From the NCBI GenBank assembly GCA_016782355.1, contig JADHYP010000087.1, positions 1 through 5,850 on the forward strand: a stretch of 5,850 nt of DNA, in the 5' to 3' direction. A model generated the notes under the pieces. The model saw only the letters and a list, made by a program, of their open reading frames with translations, did not search any database and was not told where the DNA came from. A program made the position numbers and the translations under genes. Shown here in pieces: positions 5,117-5,850 of this stretch (within the stretch, counting starts at the first letter, position 1; every line of letters starts with the position of its first letter). The stretch comes from Candidatus Syntropharchaeum sp. GTDB lineage: Archaea; Halobacteriota; Syntropharchaeia; Alkanophagales; Methanospirareceae.

Positions 5117-5850
5117 ATGATGCCCTCGAAGATATGCATTCTACGGATAGAAGGAACGAATTGCGAGCTGGAAACATTTCTTTCTTTTAAGCGACTGGGT
5201 GCATCGGCAGAGATTGTGCACCTGAAACAATTGATAGGAGCGGTGAAAGAGCGTGAGAGGAGAAATTTAACGGATTATGATTTGTTGGTGATACCCGGCG
5301 GATTCTCTTCCGGCGATTATATAAGGGCAGGGGCAATACTTGCGGCGAGGATTAAAGGTGCGTTAGGGAAAGAAATAGCGGATTTTACAGAAAATGGCAA
5401 TCCCGTATTAGGTATATGCAATGGATTCCAGGTATTGGTGGAAATGGGGTTACTTCCTGGATTTACGCATGAAAAGACAGAGATGCAGCAGGTGGCGTTG
5501 ACGACAAACGATTCCGCTCGTTTTGAATGCCGACCTGCACTTATAAAGCACGAAAGCAAGGGCAATTGTGTTTTTACTCGTGGAATAGAAGAGGGCAGCA
5601 TCCTGAAGATGCCTTGCGCACATGCAGAGGGGAAGTTTTTCATTGCAGAGAAAAAGAGAGCGGAGTATATATCGCTTCTGGAGGAAAACGACCAGATTGT
5701 CTTCCGTTATGTTGACGCCGGGGGCGCTTATGCTTCCTATCCCTGGAATCCTAACGGCTCGATATATAACATCGCAGGGATATGTAACCCGGAAGGGACT
5801 ATATTGGGACTGATGCCGCATCCAGAGAGGGCTTTTTATGCTTTCATGGA
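5117..5850 (+). CDS. purQ: Phosphoribosylformylglycinamidine synthase, glutaminase subunit PurQ (3' end outside window)
   Basis: 244 codons are visible and the frame is still open at the window edge. PurQ is the class I glutamine amidotransferase subunit that hydrolyses glutamine and passes ammonia to PurL (with PurS), converting FGAR to FGAM in cytoplasmic purine synthesis. Visible motifs: EGTNCE (12-17), IPGGFSSGDY (59-68), the nucleophile elbow GICNGFQ with Cys101, CAHAEGK (167-173), a YPWNPNGS...NIAGICN block, and MPHPERA with His235 and Glu237 completing the triad. The Cys-to-His distance (134) is longer than in short bacterial PurQ of about 225 residues, so this appears to be a long-form PurQ; little of the C-terminus should be missing. 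The start is ATG at 5117 or the adjacent ATG at 5120. The frame is closed upstream by TAA at 5048, and the TATA spacing favours the pair. It is divergent from polC; purL and purS are not visible. Confidence 0.95.
   Translation, partial: MMPSKICILRIEGTNCELETFLSFKRLGASAEIVHLKQLIGAVKERERRNLTDYDLLVIPGGFSSGDYIRAGAILAARIKGALGKEIADFTENGNPVLGICNGFQVLVEMGLLPGFTHEKTEMQQVALTTNDSARFECRPALIKHESKGNCVFTRGIEEGSILKMPCAHAEGKFFIAEKKRAEYISLLEENDQIVFRYVDAGGAYASYPWNPNGSIYNIAGICNPEGTILGLMPHPERAFYAFM

Noticed and set aside
5450..5821. 123-residue open frame on the minus strand
   Set aside because: Antisense to purQ over the catalytic region, with no recognisable domain.

Overview
The window carries three protein genes of an archaeon. 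Family D DNA polymerase (its large subunit spans the middle) is restricted to archaea. A PH1510-type NfeD membrane serine protease, TATA-like elements 22-32 bases ahead of each start codon and a stand-alone PurQ subunit all fit a euryarchaeote. The moderate G+C and the repeat-filled, AT-rich gaps resemble uncultivated methane/alkane-oxidising lineages, but that finer placement is only an impression.

Layout. Bases 1-61 are a tandem heptamer array. Bases 39-1391 (minus) encode the NfeD/ClpP-class membrane protease, whose stop codon lies inside the array. Bases 1392-1581 are a gap built largely of palindromes. Bases 1582-4893 (minus) encode PolC (DP2), the catalytic subunit of PolD, intact and without an intein. 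Bases 4894-5116 are a divergent intergenic region with a nested inverted-repeat element. From 5117 to the window end (plus) lies purQ, cut off by the window edge but containing its complete catalytic triad.

The genes do not form one pathway. PolC is replication machinery, PurQ supplies ammonia for purine synthesis, and NfeD acts in membrane protein quality control. polC and nfeD are co-directional but 190 bases apart, and nfeD appears to have its own promoter. polC and purQ are divergent.

The most unusual material is non-coding. Both gaps hold a hairpin with an 11-bp perfect stem and an identical AGA loop, and the two copies differ only by two compensatory base-pair changes. A second shared 41-base module follows in each gap. 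In gap 1 it runs into the end of polC and supplies its stop codon and the last residues of a probable PCNA-binding motif. Heptamer repeats supply the nfeD stop and also occur in frame inside polC. This suggests a genome colonised by short repeats that have reached the ends of essential genes. I saw no defence system, CRISPR array, RNA gene or transposase.
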